Shown here: one piece after another, positions 35,254 through 43,828 of the stretch
Numbering within the stretch: position 1 is the first letter of the stretch
Layout of the letters: every line of letters starts with the position of its first letter
Assembly: GCA_965203855.1 (NCBI GenBank)
Contig: CBDBDN010000005.1
Coordinates: 806,001 to 870,000 of the forward strand
Source of the DNA: Bin87 sp965203855
Lineage (GTDB): Bacteria > Chloroflexota > Dehalococcoidia > Lucifugimonadales > UBA3495
Direction of reading: 5' to 3'
DNA length: 64,000 nt
Position numbers and translations under genes: made by a program
Notes under the pieces: model-generated
Seen by the model: only the letters and a program-made list of their open reading frames with translations
The model's database searches: none
What the model was told of the DNA's origin: nothing

Positions 35254-37236
35254 CTACTTCCACTGTATCGTCCACAGGGCGCTGGGCGACGGGCGCAGCG
35301 GGCGCGGACGCCAGTCGGCGATGCGCGCGCTGACCGCATAGGGCGCGTCCAGATAACCCGGCGCAAAGTCCCAGTGGCCTTCATGCGCTTGGCGCAGCGC
35401 CTGGTAGTAGGCTTCCTGCTGGCTCTCCGGGGTGGTAGCGGCCAGGGCGGCGTCCACCAGCGGCTTGACCAGCGGGTCATAGCTGATGTAGGAACCGCTG
35501 GGGCTGGCGAAGCGTCCCACCAGCTTGGAGGCTACATCGTACTCGTGCTCGTTGGAGCGAACCAGGTACTGGCCGGGGATTTCGCCGCCATACTGCCGGT
35601 CTTTGATGGACGCTTCCTCGCCAACATTGAGCTTGCAGGTGAGGCCCAGATAGACTTTCCAGTCCTCGCAGACGAACTCCACGATTTGGAGCATCTTGGG
35701 CACCGTAGCGCCGGCTTCCCAAGTCCAGACATTCCACTCATCGCCGCCGCCGGGCATCACCGGGTCTTTGAGGTTGGTAACGGCCTCAAAAGTTCCGCCG
35801 TCCGGGTTCGGGGCTTCGGGTACATTGTAGCCGGCTTCCACGAACAGCTCGCGGGCCTTGGCGGGATCAAAGGGGAACGGATCCAGCCCGGCGTTGGCCC
35901 GATAGCCGATGCCGGACGGGGAAGCGGCCGCAGTGCCCGCAATGTGGAACACATCCGGTCCGCCCACCAGTTCCTGGATGGCTTCCTTGTCAATGGCATA
36001 GTCCAGAGCGTGGCGGACGCGCTTGTCCTGGCACATCAGCGCCGTCCCTTTGGGGTCGCCAATGTAGTCGCCGTCATCGTTCTGGTCGCGACTCTGGTCG
36101 TAGCCCAGAGTCTGCGGAGCGTCAACGCTGCAATTCCAGGCATTGATCCAGATGACGGTGGACTCGGGGCCGAAGCGGTACTGCAAGCCCGCGGCTTCCA
36201 GTTCCTCGCGGGAGTCCAGGTCAATGGGGGAAATGTCGGCAGTGCCGTCCAGCAGGGCCGCCTTGCGGGTAGCCGCCTCGGAAACCAGGTTGATTTCCAG
36301 CTCGTCAAAGGGGTACGGGCGGCTGTCCAGGATGAAGTGGGAGTCGCGCTTTTCGTACACAATCTTGCTGCCGGAGGTGAAGTCAACCAAGTCGAAGGGG
36401 CCGGCCGCGCCGGGGTTGGGCTCAGCGATGTAAGCGTCCGACCGGGCCATATCGTCGTCGCCCAGGCTCTCAAAGTAGGACTTGGAGAGCACGGCGCCGC
36501 CGGTGCCGCCGTTGGACTCGCTCACGCTGGAGAAAAAGTTCAGCGTCGGCTGAATAAAGCTGATGCTGATTTCATTGGGGCCGGTAACCTTGGCGTGGCC
36601 CTCTTTCACTTTGTCCCCGTTTTCGCCGGAGTAAGCGCCGTTGTCGCACGCCTCGCCCGGCTCCATGCAAGTGCTGGACTGGACCAGGTTCCAGATGCGG
36701 ACGCGCACCACCGACCGGGCGGTATCGTCCCAAATGTAGCTCAGATACCAGGCGGCGTCCTCAGCGGTAACCGGGTCTCCGTTATGGAACACGGCATCGT
36801 CCCGCAGCGTCCAGGACAGCGTCAAGCCGTCGTCCGAAACGCTCCAGTCGGTGGCCAATCCGTCCCGGCTGAACTGGAGGTCGTCGTCCGTGGTAATCAT
36901 GTGAGAATGCAGCGGAAAGTGCCAAACGTGCTTGTCGCCGCTCTCAAACTTGGGATCCCAGACTTCGTTGCCGAAAGACTCGGTAAGCACTACCAGCCGC
37001 TTGCCGGCAGTGTCCACGGCGGCGGCCGGCGCCTGGGTCGGCTGCGGAGTGCGGGTCGGCACGGCGGCTACCGTGGCGGGCGCGGATTCGGTAGGCGCCG
37101 TTGCCGCGCTGTCGCCGGTTCCCGTGTCGGTAGGGGCCTGCGCGCCGCCGCACGCTACGCCAACCAGCATAGCGACTACCGCTGCCGGAATCAGCAGATG
37201 GTACAGCCGCAGCCGAAACAATTGCTTTTGTCTCAT
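35254..37236 (-). CDS. Peptide ABC transporter substrate-binding lipoprotein (SBP_bac_5)
   Basis: A 660-residue extracytoplasmic binding protein. Its signal peptide ends in a lipobox (VGVAC at about residues 24-28), and a Thr/Pro/Ala-rich linker (about residues 30-75) precedes the SBP_bac_5 domain. Recognisable blocks include GLTLSWTLRDDAVFHNGDPVTAEDAAWYL and CQDKRVRHALDYAIDKEAIQELV. The ATG at 37236 has GGAGGAGGA upstream. Long members like this bind oligopeptides or other solutes. It is separated from its permeases by a terminator and a HEPN-like island. Confidence 0.93.
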   Translation of the reverse strand: MRQKQLFRLRLYHLLIPAAVVAMLVGVACGGAQAPTDTGTGDSAATAPTESAPATVAAVPTRTPQPTQAPAAAVDTAGKRLVVLTESFGNEVWDPKFESGDKHVWHFPLHSHMITTDDDLQFSRDGLATDWSVSDDGLTLSWTLRDDAVFHNGDPVTAEDAAWYLSYIWDDTARSVVRVRIWNLVQSSTCMEPGEACDNGAYSGENGDKVKEGHAKVTGPNEISISFIQPTLNFFSSVSESNGGTGGAVLSKSYFESLGDDDMARSDAYIAEPNPGAAGPFDLVDFTSGSKIVYEKRDSHFILDSRPYPFDELEINLVSEAATRKAALLDGTADISPIDLDSREELEAAGLQYRFGPESTVIWINAWNCSVDAPQTLGYDQSRDQNDDGDYIGDPKGTALMCQDKRVRHALDYAIDKEAIQELVGGPDVFHIAGTAAASPSGIGYRANAGLDPFPFDPAKARELFVEAGYNVPEAPNPDGGTFEAVTNLKDPVMPGGGDEWNVWTWEAGATVPKMLQIVEFVCEDWKVYLGLTCKLNVGEEASIKDRQYGGEIPGQYLVRSNEHEYDVASKLVGRFASPSGSYISYDPLVKPLVDAALAATTPESQQEAYYQALRQAHEGHWDFAPGYLDAPYAVSARIADWRPRPLRPSPSALWTIQWK

Positions 37237-37400
37237 ATCAGACGTTCCTCCTCCAATGAACAGGTTGCACGCCCAATCCGATGCCGGGCGAAAATTGAGC
37301 GCAATGGTAACTGCGTACCGCCCTGATGTCAATTGCCGGCCTCCCGCAAAACCGCGTTTCCAATCAGGCGGTTTATTTTCCCGCCATTCCTGGGGCATTC

Positions 37401-37880
37401 CTAGGAAGTGTGGTCAAATTGGGGATTGGGCGGTAAATGGGCATTGCAAGCCGGCATCTGCCAAAATGCCTGTCATCCGCTGGGGAGGTCCGGTCCAATC
37501 CAATGTACGCCGTCACTACCGCATCCTGTCATCGCCGCGACATCTCCGACCGGGCGGGGGAACTTGTGGCGCCGCATCGGCCCGGCGGCCCCGGCAAAAT
37601 CGGGCACCCGGCCCAGGACAACCGCCGCTTTACCAACGCCGTGTTCTGGACGCTCCACACCGGCGTCACTGGACACGACTTGCCATCGGATTACGGCGAC
37701 GGCGGCGCGGGCGGGCGGGAGCTGTACCGGTTGTGTCATTTGGTGGAGGACGGATTTGAGAGGTTCAAGGAATGGCGCAGCGCAGCGATGCGGTACGCCA
37801 AAAAGCGGCATCGTATCTGGCGATTTGCCAAATACGGGCGTTATCCCTCTGGGCCAAGATGATATGGCCACACGCCCTAG
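37401..37880 (+). mobile_element. IS5-family remnant flanked by CTAG
   Basis: About 480 bp bounded by CTAG on both sides (37401-37404 and 37877-37880). Imperfect terminal inverted repeats lie inside: GAAGTGTGGTCAAAT on the left and the complement of ATATGGCCACACGCC on the right. CTAG target duplication fits IS5-type insertion. The interior holds only the N-terminal part of a transposase, so the element is internally deleted and inactive. Confidence 0.7.
37503..37862 (+). pseudogene. IS5-family transposase N-terminal fragment
   Basis: The frame encodes HRRDISDRAGELVAPHRPGGPGKIGHPAQDNRRFTNAVFWTLHTGVTGHDLPSDYGD, which lines up with the DUF4096 start of IS5-type transposases ('W..LIPLLP...GRP..D.R...NA..WILRTG..WRDLP..FG'). 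It then passes through RLCHLVEDGFERFKEWR. Conserved Trp and Arg residues are already lost, and the DDE catalytic domain is missing. Confidence 0.7.
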
Positions 37881-38083
37881 TCCGGTGGTAAACCGCCCTC
37901 GTTTTTGAGGTATTCCAGCGTCCACGCAACGATAGCCAGCGCGGTTGCCGTAATGATGCCGACTGCCAATGCGGACAGGAAGCCGTTGACCAGTCCGTTG
38001 ACGATTAGAGTTGAGGACGTTGAGCCTGAGAGGCGTCCCTTGTGAGTCTGGGTGTTGGCTATATCCCTCGCATCAGTCGTCAT
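37877..38083 (-). CDS. Small membrane protein, possible
   Basis: A 68-residue frame with one membrane helix (about residues 32-55, NGFLSALAVGIITATALAIVAWTLEY). Its stop codon TAG lies within the CTAG bordering the IS5 remnant. The upstream DNA around 38083 repeats a short motif (CGTCCCTTGTGRGTCT) twice, 60 bases apart. It may be a real small gene or the last intact piece of a decayed one. Confidence 0.35.
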   Translation of the reverse strand: MTTDARDIANTQTHKGRLSGSTSSTLIVNGLVNGFLSALAVGIITATALAIVAWTLEYLKNEGGLPPD

Positions 38084-39408
38084 CAGCGTCCGGGCGTCCC
38101 TTGTGGGTCTTGTTGTTGGGGTCGACGGCGTGTGGCGGCCGACGGCGCACCGCGCGACGGCCTGGCCGCTGTCTGGGAAAGGTTGTCAATTGGGGCCAGT
38201 AGCGCCTTGATGACGACGACATCTTGCCTTCTGGCATAGGCGGCGGGCAAGTCCAGGAGTTCCTGGGTAAGGATGTGTTGCTGGATAACAACGGCGTTTG
38301 GATGCCGGCCGGTGCAACCGGAGATAGCGTCGTGGTTGAGTAGCGGGTGCGGCGCCTTTGATGCCGGCTAGGTTGGCTCGGAGATGCGCCCGGCGGTTGG
38401 ACAGCGATTATATCGTGCCAAAAAGCGCATCTCCGCTGACGGCGTTTAGCGCCTGGGTGACTTGGCGCAGACGCGCGATGACGTCGGCTTATCGCTCCGG
38501 TTTCCAGACCGTCGGCGATTGCCGCGAGTTCTTGACCGGGAACCGGCTGGCAGCGGCAAAGAGGATTTTGCCGGTCTGGATCAGATGCGTGTGTTACTTG
38601 ATGGCAGAGACGTAATGCTCTGCCGGCGTGTCTGGCGCTGCGGCATAGTCGCTCACAAGCGGAATGCGGGAGGTATGGGGCCGTGGTACGGCGTGTGCAG
38701 TCCATGGGGAGTAATGATGTGGACTTCGCGCCGCTGGGCAACTTCTACCATCGTGGGACTGGCGTCCGGCGCAATGGCGACGGCGGCAGAGAGCCACCCC
38801 GAGGGCAGGTCGGCGCGGGCGCGCCGCAGGTCATCGCCGAGTCTGCTTATGGTGGTAGGGTTGCTAACAGCGATGGCAAGGACGATGGCATCAAAGTGCG
38901 GGCAACGGCGTAGGGGCAGACGCCGGCGCGACATGGGAAAGCAGAGGCTGGCAATGGCGTTGAGGCGGTCGTAACGATCGTCGTCAATGTCGTCGATAGC
39001 GCGATTGGGTTCAATACGGAATTCGTCCCAACGCTGGTTGAGCCGCCAATCGGCAAGGGCGATTTTGCCCCTCAGGAAGCGGTAGTAGAGTTCATCCCAA
39101 GGATAGGTGTGGTCGTAAGGGTAAAACATGGCTGGACCTGCCGGCGTCGGGCGGCATTGAGGGCGCTGTGTTGTTTGGCAATAGCGTTGACGGTCGGATT
39201 GAACTGGGCTCTACTGCCGCTATTGGTCGGCGTTGTGCTGTTATTATACCAACTGACGCGCCGGCGGATGGCGCCGTTCAGGGGTAATAACGCCGTTTCC
39301 GGGGGCGTGGTTGCCAAAAGCTGCGTAATCGTGGTTATGCTGCCGCTAGTTGTATAATGGCCGGAGCTGGTGGGCTGTTCGATACTGGAAACGGCGAGTT
39401 GCCTTCTT
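38084..39408. other. Decayed region, no intact gene recognised
   Basis: Open frames on both strands are short and change frame repeatedly. On the minus strand, pieces that read like protein (RPHTSRIPLVSDYAAAPDTP, ARLRQVTQALNAVSGDALF, HPFYPRTP-like) fall in different frames. This suggests one or two genes broken by several indels. The best preserved part is 38653-39129, listed separately. A plus-strand hydrophobic frame at 39109-39357 is not convincing. Confidence 0.5.
38653..39129 (-). pseudogene. Fragment of unrecognised protein, minus strand
   Basis: A 158-codon frame beginning MFYPYDHTYPWDELYYRFLRG, with a globular-looking middle (HFDAIVLAIAVSNPTTISRLGDDLRRARADLPSG) and a strand-like end (REVHIITP). 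The alternation of strand and helix near VAIAPDASPTMVEVAQRREVHIITP resembles the last part of PD-(D/E)XK-type domains such as that at 41856-42677, but this is a weak impression. It probably continues out of frame into 38.1-38.6 kb. Confidence 0.4.
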
Positions 39409-39740
39409 AGGGTGTGTCAAAAAGCCGGTTCTTGCGCCAAGCGGAGCAGCATCAGCCGGCGCATCGCAATCTGCACCCAGGTAGCGCCGCTCTCCGGCAA
39501 CGCCTCATAATCTTTGATCCAACGCCGCTGCCAGCCCAGCCAGCCCAGCGTCCACTCCACTACCCAACGCCGCTACAATACCGCAAAACCCGGCTGCTCC
39601 GCCCCACGCGATACCATCTCCAAGCGGCAGCCCCACCGTATCGACTACGATATGACGCTTGCGCCCCTGCGCTTTTTTGCCGGCGTAGTAGCCGCGCGTC
39701 CCTCTTTTTCGGTAGTTTTCACCAATTGATTGTCAATAAT
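39409..39740 (-). pseudogene. IS5-family transposase C-terminal fragment
   Basis: Read on the minus strand, QLVKTTEKEGRAA and TPAKKRRG match the SQSVKTTEKGG..G.DAGKK.KGRKR region of IS5-type transposases. After a stop and shifts come RRWVVEWTLGWLGWQRR, KDYEALPES and AMRRLMLLRLA, the typical RW.VERTF.WL...RRL.KDYE end. Stops and frameshifts separate the parts. The left border carries a TTAGGGTGTGTCAAAA-type IS end. It lies in opposite orientation to the 37.5-kb fragment. Confidence 0.72.
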
Positions 39741-39834
39741 GAATGGCGTCGCCGGGTTCGGTATGGCGGCCCTGGCTTTGCCGAGTTTGCCAGCGCAAGG
39801 CATCGTTGCCCTGCTGCTAAACGCCCGCCCGCCG

Positions 39835-40330
39835 CCAAGTGCGGACGATACTCAAAGGGAATGGTAATAGCCCGGGCGTCATCATCCCACCGGGCGTTTT
39901 CGGACAAGGGCAGAAAGAACCGCATTTCGCCTTTGACGTTATTCTGCTCCACATTGGCGTTGTCCAGGCGAAAGCGGACAGCGATGCCGTTGGGGGCGTT
40001 CCAGTCGTAGTTGCGAAAGTGAGCGTCGGATTTGACATAGTACTGGTCGCGGTTGGCCCAATGGAGATAGACTTCCGCGCCATTGTAAGGAATAGCGTAG
40101 CGCTGGCTGCTAGAGTAGCGGCGTTGGGAGATGAAGTCGCCGTCTTGGTAGTAACGGCGGAAAAATTGGTAGAGGCGGTTGTAGATGCCGGCGGCGAGCA
40201 TCCTTGCCTCGATGAACCGCCGGATCGCATCCCGCTTATAGTTCATAATGCGGTAGATGCCGAAATCCAGGTCGGCATCGTCAAACTGGAACAGCTCGGA
40301 GAGAAGTTCCTGGAATTGGGGAGAACATCG
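39835..40330 (-). pseudogene. Type III-like DNA methyltransferase N-terminal stub
   Basis: The minus-strand frame encodes FQELLSELFQFDDADLDFGIYRIMNYKRDAI, RLYQFFRRYYQDGDFISQRRYS, YAIPYNGAEVYLHWANRDQYYVKSD, YDWNAPNGIAVRF and VEQNNVKGEMRFFLPL. That is the characteristic N-terminus of large Mod-type (type III or related) site-specific methyltransferases. The gene stops being recognisable where the IS5 fragment begins (about 39835), so the catalytic part was lost, probably through the insertion. Confidence 0.8.
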
Positions 40331-40619
40331 CCGGGAGCGGCGGCGCGGTCGTGGGATCTAGTCATAAAGCGGCGCCCAGTTAGGGCAATCCGGGCCGACG
40401 GTTGGGCATAGACCGCGAAATCTGGTAGGGATTGGGGCGGATGCCAAGCGAATGCGCCGGCGCAATAACCGGAATTGGCGTTGAGGGTTCCGGCAGATTT
40501 TCGTACCATCAGGACTGTGGGCTTTCCCCATTCCAAGCCTGCAAGGGCGTATTCGTGCTTGCGGCGGTGATCCCGGCTCAAACGGGCCCGTGCGCCGGAT
40601 TATGGGCGCGCTATCAGCC

Positions 40620-40922
40620 TTATGTGGCGGGCGCAAGCAGGGCGGCGCATTCCTGGCAGGATGCGGACAGTACTGCGTTCAACGCGTCGATTTGAGGCCG
40701 GGTAACGTTTTGCCGGTCGCCGTAGCCGTGGAGCAGGCGGAGTTCCAGGTTCACAATCGCTTCGGACTGCTTGGTGATGAAGTCCAGGTCGTGTTCCAGC
40801 GCGGCGCGGGCGCGCTCATAGTCGTAGTCGGGAAGGGTGTCGGCGGCTTTACGGGCGGCGTAAAGGCAGACCTGGCGCAGCACGACGGCCAGGTCGTCGG
40901 GATAAATTTCAATCATGGTCAA
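40620..40922 (-). CDS. Hypothetical helical protein
   Basis: A 100-residue frame (IEIYPDDLAVVLRQVCLYAARKAADTLPDYDYERARAALEHDLDFITKQSEAIVNLELRLL ...) with consistent codon use and a plausible all-helical composition. No family recognised. It lies in a decayed stretch between a methyltransferase stub and a frameshifted membrane protein gene, and may be the only intact survivor of a former operon there. Confidence 0.5.
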   Translation of the reverse strand: MTMIEIYPDDLAVVLRQVCLYAARKAADTLPDYDYERARAALEHDLDFITKQSEAIVNLELRLLHGYGDRQNVTRPQIDALNAVLSASCQECAALLAPAT

Positions 40923-40947
40923 AACCTCTACCGGCGGTTGATGCGGT

Positions 40948-41216
40948 CTATTGAATTGAGCAGTTGAGCCATTGCCGGGTCAAGCCGGACTTTGGAGTGG
41001 CAATCACGAACAGCGCCACGAGTATGATGATGACGGCTGCGCCGCCGATGCGGAACGAGATACTTTCCGTAAGCCGTTCCCGGTTGGGGATTGAGTATAG
41101 CGTACAGCGCAGAGGATGGCCAATGCCCAGTTGCCGATGTACTCGCGGAGTTCCGCCTGCTTTTGCGCTTTAGTAGCGGATTCCCGGGATGATGACCGGG
41201 TGTTGGTCGGGGACAT
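40948..41216 (-). pseudogene. Frameshifted small membrane protein
   Basis: It starts MSPTNTRSSSRESATKAQ and runs through YIGNWALAILCAVRY. A one-base shift near 41095 then leads to a second segment, NRERLTESISFRIGGAAVIIILVALFVIATPK, ending at the stop at 40948. Joined, this gives a polar head and two membrane helices of about 90 residues. In the frame as written the first part runs into an unrelated tail. Confidence 0.55.
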
Positions 41217-41224
41217 GGCCTTCT

Positions 41225-41431
41225 CACTGGTTCACCAGCAAGGCAGGCGTTGACGGCTTGGGCGGCGGCGTTGTGCATAGACCAGGTGGAATTCAGGTTG
41301 ATGATGGGATGGTGGATATCAGTTTGTAACGGCAGTTCCGCTCCGGTATGCGCGATTAGCAGCAGCAGAGTTGGACGATCCAGCGCAGGCAGACTGGGTG
41401 GCAGCCATTTTGACGGGGGTGTCCAATTCAT
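41225..41431 (-). pseudogene. Small unrecognised gene, frame lost near its end
   Basis: MNWTPPSKWLPPSLPALDRPTLLLLIAHTGAEL to NACLAGEPV reads like a short genuine protein with a hydrophobic patch, but the frame runs on into the start region of the next gene. In the other frame a stop follows LLVNQ directly ahead of a GAGAAGG ribosome binding site. A late single-base indel is likely. No family recognised. Confidence 0.4.
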
Positions 41432-41435
41432 ACGC

Positions 41436-41643
41436 TAGGGCGTGTGGTCATATTCCCCGTCATTCCGAACCTCAAACCCGTCATTCCGGCTTTCGCCGGA
41501 ATCTATGCTTGCCGGCTCCATTACCGTAGTAGACAGTTACGACGCCGGATTCCGGCTTGCGCCGGAATGACGGTTGTAATGGAATCGCAATGACGAAAAC
41601 AGACGCCGAACTGTGGTAAATCATAATTTGACTACACGCCCTA
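41436..41643. mobile_element. MITE-like element with IS5-type ends
   Basis: About 208 bp bounded by inverted repeats TAGGGCGTGTGGTCATATT on the left and AATTTGACTACACGCCCTA on the right (16 of 19 positions match). These ends resemble those of the IS5 remnant at 37401-37880. There is no coding capacity. A complete REP/BIME-like repeat is nested inside. It is probably a non-autonomous derivative once moved by the same IS5-type transposase. Confidence 0.75.
41479..41572. repeat. REP/BIME-like palindromic repeat, copy 3 (full)
   Basis: A 94-bp copy, the closest match to copy 2 (shared core TTGCCG..TCCATTACCGTAGTAG and right arm GATTCCGGCTTGCGCCGG). It is nested inside the MITE-like element at 41436-41643. 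Confidence 0.88.
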
Positions 41644-41855
41644 ATTAACGGTAGGCGATTTCGCCTTTTTCGTTAGCCGGATGCCGCCCGCCGCGGGGCT
41701 TGCCGGGTGCCATTCCAGCCGGGACTTCGGGGGGCTTGGGAACTCAACCGCCTTCGGTATATTGGGCAGGGCAGGCAGCAAGGGCAGATTTGGAGGGGAT
41801 AGACATATCGGTGCTCGTTCGACGGCGGCGGCTTGATGATGGTGCCGTAGTTTGC

Positions 41856-42677
41856 CTAGTCGGGCATGATGATCACGGCGACGCCGGCGGCACTGGCGGC
41901 TTGGCGGATGGCGTCCGGTATTTGGATGCCGACCACGGCCGGCTGGGCCAATACGCCGGCGGCGCGGCCAATGATGTCGGCCCGGTCCCGGGCGCGCGCG
42001 ACGTCGCTGTTGTCCACGGCAATGGATGCCTCGATGACTGCGTAGGCGGTTTCCTGGTTGGCGGCAACGCCGCTGATGACGATGTCGACGACTTCGGCTT
42101 GGCCGGCTTCGTCATTGGTGATCAGCCCTTGGGCGCAGGCGTTGTCCAGCAGGTCGGGCAGCGCGTTGTCGTTGGGCAGGGTCACGCTGTGCACCAACAC
42201 GGCGTCATTCAGCCCGAAGTGGCGGGGGGCTTGCCGGCGCAAGCGGCGGGCGATTTTACGCTCGTAATCGGTGCCGCTGAGTCGGTTGAGACTTCCTTGC
42301 ATCTGGCTTTGCACGGATATAATGCGGGCTTGCCCGGCTTTGAGCTCGGAGATGTCGGCGTCATGCCGCGCTTGCCCAGCTTCCAGTCGCGCCTGCCCGT
42401 CTTTAAGCTCGGCGATGTCAGCGTCGTGTCGCGCTTGCCCGGCTTTGACCTCGGCGATGTCGGCGTCGTGCCGGTCTTGCCGCTGAACGATTTCCCGGGT
42501 GAGTGCCGTAAGCTCCTGAAAATTATCGACCAGCAACGCAACCGTGCGGGGCAGGTTCTGAAAATCTTCGTCGTGCAGATGCCGGCGCATTTCAGCTTTG
42601 AGTTCCGGGTTCTGCGCCATGGCGTCCAGGATGTCCTGGAAGGTGGCGATTGGCGCACGGGCGGCGATGGTAGTCAT
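41856..42677 (-). CDS. Coiled-coil plus PD-(D/E)XK-like nuclease-domain protein
   Basis: A 273-residue protein. The N-terminal helical part (ILDAMAQNPELKAEMRRHLHDEDFQNLPRTV) precedes a coiled coil of 14-residue units such as ARHDADIAELKDGQ (residues about 65-120). The C-terminal globular domain has EVVDIVISGV, then AYAVIEASIAVDNSDVARARDRAD and AVVGIQIP, like DUF3782-type nuclease-fold proteins. Such proteins are common as multi-copy genes in cyanobacteria and Chloroflexota; function is unknown. It looks intact, unlike its neighbours on both sides. Confidence 0.7.
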   Translation of the reverse strand: MTTIAARAPIATFQDILDAMAQNPELKAEMRRHLHDEDFQNLPRTVALLVDNFQELTALTREIVQRQDRHDADIAEVKAGQARHDADIAELKDGQARLEAGQARHDADISELKAGQARIISVQSQMQGSLNRLSGTDYERKIARRLRRQAPRHFGLNDAVLVHSVTLPNDNALPDLLDNACAQGLITNDEAGQAEVVDIVISGVAANQETAYAVIEASIAVDNSDVARARDRADIIGRAAGVLAQPAVVGIQIPDAIRQAASAAGVAVIIMPD

Positions 42678-42699
42678 AACAAGTCCGAGTCTCCTGTGT

Positions 42700-43740
42700 G
42701 GTAGCCTTATTATAGCCGGTCGGCGTTGGCCGTGGCCGGACGTTCGTCGTCAATTGTCGGTTGCGCCAGCCAGAGGCTGAGAGGTCATCTGCAATGCGCC
42801 GTATTCGGTTTCCGCTCCGCGGAGCGGCGGCGATGCCGCGCCGCGAGTAGTCAATCGGCTTTTCGTCTTCCGTGGCCAGCCGGGCTGGCTCTTGCCAGGC
42901 GTACTCCGTCATGTTCGCAGGCGGCAAAGCGTTGGACTTGCTCGGCCAGGATTTCTTTTCAGATTGGGTAAGCGTCGCGGAATTGGCGGGCCGGTTGAGG
43001 ATAATTCGGTAGCATCCGTTGCCGGGCAGCGCGGGGTTGTAATCCCGGATTTTGGCGCCGCCGCGTAGTAGAGCAGTTGGGCCGGTTTGGGGCGGTCCAG
43101 AATTGAACCTGATACGGCGGCGGGGGCTTGGCGGCGTTTTTCAAGCACAGTCATGCGCGTTGCGCCGGCACCGGAGAAAGCGGCGCTGTGATAATTGCGT
43201 TCCCGGCGGGCAATGGCTATTGCGGCGCAAAGACGAATGACTTGTCAAAAGCGGCGTCCAGCGCGTCGGCAATCGCCGGAACGGGCTGCCCGGTGTGGCT
43301 GCCGCGGACGCTTTTGCCAGCCTGCTAGGTGGTCAAGGCCGACAGGACGCTGATGGGGCGGACGCGCCCCCGGCGCAGATGCTCCGCGTTGTTGATGCGG
43401 GCGGCGATTTGCCGCGCAGTTTCGGAGAGCGACGCGATGATGTCGTCGCGGGTCGTCGGCTGGCGGCGCGACGCCTTGCGTTACCCAGGCATACCAGGCG
43501 TCATACTCGGGATTGTCCCGGCCAGCGGGATGGGCTTTAAGGATTGCCTGCTTCGCAGCAACGAAGCTCAGATCGCCAGTCCCAGTACAAGCCGTTATTG
43601 GCATTAATCAGCGTAGGCGCAGGGTTGGGCTCCGGGGTCTCGTCGGCAAGTATCGTCCAGGATTCCGCAGGTGCCTAAAATGCCGGGTTTTGCCCCAGCC
43701 AGCCTAGCGTCCGCTCCTCTAAGTTCACTGACGAAGCGCA
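42700..43740 (-). pseudogene. Decayed gene block with several broken fragments
   Basis: On the minus strand, pieces in alternating frames read as protein. Examples are MTVLEKRRQAPAAVSGSILD to LLYYAAAPKSG (43154 down), then DYNPALPGNGCYRIILNRPANSATLTQ, then ILAEQVQRFAACEHDG; and from 43604 LSFVAAKQAILKAHPAGRDNPEYDAWYAWVTQGV, then DDIIASLSETARQIAARINNAEHLRRG in another frame. A short transposase-like end (EERTLGWLGQNPAF) lies near 43665-43715. At least two former genes and another IS scrap are present; none is intact. Confidence 0.55.
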
Positions 43741-43756
43741 GCGTCAATCAAAGTTC

Positions 43757-43780
43757 GGGGGCGGGCTTGATGCCCGCCCC
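43757..43780 (-). terminator. Hairpin terminator after tubulin-like gene
   Basis: GGGGCGGGC / GCCCGCCCC with loop TTGAT lies about 50 bases past the stop of the 43829-45391 gene. In minus direction it is followed by CGAACTTTGATT. On the plus strand it is followed by TTTCTT, so it could work both ways. Confidence 0.75.
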
Positions 43781-43828
43781 TTTCTTGGCGTGTACGCGCC
43801 GGGCCAAGCCGGGCTTGGTCGGGTTCGG

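Noticed and set aside
35128..37326. A 732-codon open frame on the plus strand
   Set aside because: Antisense to the ABC binding-protein gene, which has a lipobox, a strong ribosome binding site and full family homology.
38073..38741. A 222-codon minus-strand gene
   Set aside because: Composition is Arg/Ser/Pro-rich without structure, and better protein-like pieces lie in the other two frames of the same DNA; it is a product of frame decay.
39109..39357. A small hydrophobic plus-strand protein
   Set aside because: No ribosome binding site and it overlaps the better-supported minus-strand fragment; hydrophobicity could come from the antisense of polar sequence.
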